A program made the position numbers and the translations under genes. A stretch of 64,000 nucleotides of DNA, taken from Caulochytrium protostelioides. Taxonomy: Eukaryota; Chytridiomycota; Caulochytriomycetes; Caulochytriales; Caulochytriaceae. The notes beneath the pieces are model-generated. The model did no database searches. It was given only the letters and a program-made list of their open reading frames with translations, and had not been told where the DNA came from. Shown here piece by piece: positions 61,239 to 64,000 of the stretch (positions are counted from its first letter, which is position 1; each line of letters starts with the position of its first letter). The stretch covers positions 1 to 64,000 of the forward strand of contig ML014167.1 in the NCBI GenBank assembly GCA_003615045.1. Reading direction: 5' to 3'.

Positions 61239-61985
61239 TCAGGACGGCGCAGGCCGCGCGTCGCGGGACGCGGTGAAGGCGGTGAAGGCCGCAGAAGCAG
61301 CGATGGGCGCCGATGCTGTCGCCGTCGCGATCCATAGCGGCGGCCGCTGGAGCCGCCACAGCCGCCCGATCTCGAGCGCCTTCCGCTCGCGCAGAAAGAC
61401 GCTGGAGGTCGCCAGGGCGGTCCAGGGCCCGTTGGCGCCTGTCGTGGCGCCCGCAGCGCGGGTACAGGATGGGGTGAGATGGATGCGCGCGGCGTTCCCG
61501 CCGCCGTGGCCTTCCGCGTCGTCCTCGTCCTCGTCGTCGTTCTCGCTGTCCTCGCTTTCCTCAATGACCCCGTCGCCTTCCTCGTCGTGGTCGTGGTCGT
61601 TGTCGTGGCGGTCGTCCGTTCGGTCGCAGGAGTCCGCGTCACTGCCAGCCATGCCGTCGTCTTCGAGGCCGACGTCTTCCACGCACATATGATGGCTCAC
61701 ACCCGTGCTGTGGCCCCCATCGGCATTGCTGTCGGCATTGGCATTGGCATCGGCGTCCGCAACTGCGTCAACGTCAACGTCAACGTCAACGTCTGTGCGG
61801 TCGTGCCCAAGCAACGCGGTGTGGGTGGAAAAGGGTGCGGCGAGACGGCTGGCACGGTCCGCCACGGGCGCCATGGACATCACGGCATACTGGTGAGCGC
61901 TGGGCAGGGTGCGCCGCGGGTGCGGCGGCGCGCTGTCCGCGACGAGCAGGAGACGGGGACGCTTCGTTTCGCGGCGGGACGCCAT
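61239..61985 (-). CDS. Hypothetical acidic protein
   Basis: A frame of 248 codons from an ATG in a good context at 61985. It starts with a basic, nuclear-signal-like RRETKRPRLL and continues with Asp/Val and Asp/Ala/Asn repeats coded by tandem gtcaac-type units (61765-61795). A strongly acidic block (DEEGDGVIEESEDSENDDEDEDD) follows at about residues 145-170. The last ~70 residues may be an exon end, because they drift into Ala/Ser-rich sequence before the stop. No family recognised. The acidic/basic layout resembles nuclear or nucleolar proteins, which is weak evidence. Confidence 0.4.
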   Translation of the reverse strand: MASRRETKRPRLLLVADSAPPHPRRTLPSAHQYAVMSMAPVADRASRLAAPFSTHTALLGHDRTDVDVDVDVDAVADADANANADSNADGGHSTGVSHHMCVEDVGLEDDGMAGSDADSCDRTDDRHDNDHDHDEEGDGVIEESEDSENDDEDEDDAEGHGGGNAARIHLTPSCTRAAGATTGANGPWTALATSSVFLRERKALEIGRLWRLQRPPLWIATATASAPIAASAAFTAFTASRDARPAPS

Positions 61986-62533
61986 GGGAAGCTTAGGGCA
62001 ACGGCCGAAGGGCCCGGGCGCCAGAGGATGCGCCAGTCGGACGAACGACAGCGGCCGCAACGGCGGCGACGACGACGCACGCACGCTGGCTAGGGTTCGG
62101 GTCAAGGTCGCAATGAAGCAGCGGACCCGGGGGCCGATGGCGGCATCCGCCCGTGGCTGGGAGAGAGCGAGCGCGCGTCGGCGACGATTCCCAAGAACGA
62201 TCGCGCGAACGATCGATGCGTTCGGAGCATGGACGGGTGCGGGCGGGACGGGTGCCGGGAGGACGCGAGGTGACGCGCGCTCCTGCTGACGCCTGTGGCA
62301 TTCGTCGGGGCTGCCTGCGCGCACGTGCCTCACGTGCCGACAGGCCACGTCCTGGATGAATGCTGGCAGGGCGCCTGGGCGGCCGACCCGCACGGTCGGC
62401 CCACGGCGCCCACGTGGCCATCGCGCACGTGACCGAGCGGTTCCGCCGGGGGCCGCGGCCGGGATCGCCGCCGTTCCGTAGCAGCGGGCGCCGCTCGTCG
62501 CGGGCCATCGTCATCGCCTCTCGGCGCGGCCCC

Positions 62534-62609
62534 GCATCGCGTCGCATCGCGTCGCATCGCGTCGCATCGCGTCGCGTCGCATCGCGTCGCGTCGCATCGC
62601 GTCGCATCC
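62534..62609. repeat. 10-bp tandem repeat (gcatcgcgtc)
   Basis: About seven units of gcatcgcgtc with internal gcgtc duplications. Confidence 0.85.
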
Positions 62610-63065
62610 CAATCGCCTCGCTTGCGGGTGGCGCGCCGGCCGTGCGCCACAACGCCGTCCCCACCCTCAGCCCGCTGGCCAGTGGGTGGCCCCCTGACGG
62701 CCGGGCTCCGCGAGCGCGGCGGGTGGCCCGCGGCGCGCCGACGAAAGGGCCAGCAAGATACGGGGCCGCCGTCGCCGCCGCCGCCGCCGCCGCCGTCGCC
62801 GCCGTCGCCGGGAGCCCGCCATGTCGCCTCCCATGGCTCCCATGCCCTCCCCATGGCCCTCGGAGTCGCGGCGCGTTGGGCGCTGCGGCCTGGGCTCGGC
62901 GGCCGCCGCCGCCGCCGCCGCCGCCGCCGTGGCAGGCCATTGTTCTCGTCGCGTCGAGTTGCGTCGAGCACACCGCGTCGTGCATCCTCGCCGTGCAGCG
63001 CGTCGTGCGGCGCAGGCCCGGCCGGCTGAGCCGCCCGCCCGTCAGCGCCATCGCCATCGCCATCG

Positions 63066-63169
63066 TCAGCGTCAGCGTCAGTGCCAGCGCCAGCGTCAGT
63101 GCCAGCGTCAGTGCCAGCGTCAGTGCCAGCGTCAGTGCCAGCGTCAGTGCCAGCGTCAGTGCCAGCGTC
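63066..63169. repeat. 12-bp tandem repeat (cagcgtcagtgc)
   Basis: About eight and a half units of a 12-base word. Because the period is a multiple of three, it keeps frames open and creates Ser/Val/Ala or Gln/Arg/Cys repeats in translation. Confidence 0.88.
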
Positions 63170-64000
63170 CGTGGTCGTCGTCTAGCCCATGCCGGCCGGC
63201 CGGCGTCAGCTGAAACGCGAGCCGATCGCCGGGCCAGCGAGAACACGGAACGGCATCGCAGGGATGGAACTGCCCGGCGCGAGGCTCGAACATGGCTAAA
63301 GCGCCTCCACGGGTGCCCATGCATGTCACCTCATCACGCGCGTGGATGTTGGCCAGACCGTACCCGCATGTCGCCCCTTCCGTTGACGTCTGCTTCCTCA
63401 CGTGGTGTCCTCGTCCTGACGGCTCACCCCCTCTCATCTTTCCCGCACCTGCACCTGCACCTGCACCTGACCTCACCTTCCTTTTGGACGCGCGTGTGTC
63501 GTTCTGAACACCGCTTTCAACCCGATTCGATCGTTTCACCATGGATAAGGTGTGTTGTCACGACGTCAAGCGACCGCGGCAGGCCGGTCCCCAACCTAGC
63601 TTCCCCTTTCCTGCCTTCGCGTCACACTGCTACCAACGGTCCATCCACCAATTGCCGGATGCCCTGGGATGAGGGCATGTCACCGGGCATGTCACTCAGC
63701 ACCGACGCGCCTGGTCTGGCCATCGGACGCCGCAGGACGGCCGATGCCGTCTTGAACAACGCGGACGCGAGCGACGCGATGTCCGCCGAACGATGTCCTC
63801 CAGGCGATGCCCCCATAGCGACACCCACGATGCGATGCCTACGTAGCGATGAGGTTCGGATGGATTCGCGTCACGTGGTCGCGACATCAACCGGTGGTCG
63901 TCAACGGCTGCAGAGCAGACACGGATCAGCCGACGAGGCCGGAAACACGGTCCATGGCTCTCCGCCGCGCGTTGCCTGACGAGACGGGAAACGGCAGCGC

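Larger units (their letters stand above)
61986..64000. other. Repeat-rich right end of the window
   Basis: No supportable complete gene. The long plus-strand frame from 62360 runs through two tandem-repeat arrays and is judged spurious. An ATG in a good context at 63541 (caccATGG, MDK followed by gtgtgt) could be the first short exon of a gene that continues beyond the window, but this cannot be tested here. Confidence 0.45.

Noticed and set aside
62530-63170. CRISPR-like or satellite array
   Set aside because: The arrays are plain short tandem repeats of 10 and 12 bases with no spacers.
62360-63979. 539-codon plus-strand frame
   Set aside because: Starts at a non-ATG codon or within repeats, runs through 10-bp and 12-bp tandem arrays, and has no domain; openness is explained by GC bias and repeat periods.

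Overview
The window reads as nuclear DNA of a GC-rich zoosporic (chytrid-like) fungus. Long uninterrupted reading frames, a few GT-AG introns, mitochondrial proteins encoded in the nucleus (ClpP, BCS1, citrate carrier), a fungal-style CBM48 protein, RAD52 and PKA all say eukaryote. A ciliary WD40/EF-hand protein and a vasohibin-type tubulin carboxypeptidase point to an organism that builds flagella. A Caulochytrium-like genome is my guess, from composition and gene content only.

Layout. 0.9-7.5 kb: CLPTM1, a Fanzor/TnpB C-terminal remnant with a hairpin just after its stop, an amino-acid permease, a broken C2H2-nuclease gene, and a second copy of the CLPTM1 3' end. 7.5-9.5 kb: a secreted protein of unknown function (-). 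11.5-22 kb: a vasohibin-like protease (+), a WDR49/CFAP337-like axonemal protein (+) and a CM1-motif coiled-coil protein (-). 22-25.7 kb has no gene I can support. 25.7-29 kb: a Rab8/Sec4-type GTPase and mitochondrial ClpP, both with one intron. 32.5-37.5 kb: a CBM48 protein, a mitochondrial citrate carrier and a short-chain dehydrogenase (-). 38.6-39.2 kb: a second Fanzor remnant. 39.5-45.9 kb: tubulin cofactor D (+) facing the PKA catalytic subunit (-). 47.6-48.2 kb: a third Fanzor remnant (-). 49.6-58.1 kb: two paralogous secreted cysteine-rich proteins of lower GC, one on each side of the convergent pair RAD52 / BCS1. 59.4-62 kb: two hypothetical proteins (-). The rest is repeat-rich sequence.

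Genes with linked roles. TBCD assembles tubulin dimers, CM1 proteins activate gamma-tubulin complexes, vasohibin detyrosinates alpha-tubulin and CFAP337 sits on axonemes, so four genes touch the microtubule life cycle. ClpP, BCS1 and the citrate carrier are mitochondrial. The most unusual material is (1) the three decayed Fanzor-type elements, two of which carry a hairpin at an identical distance after the stop codon with compensatory base changes, (2) the 199-bp direct repeat that gives CLPTM1 its acidic tail and flanks the permease block, and (3) the secreted cysteine-patterned family.
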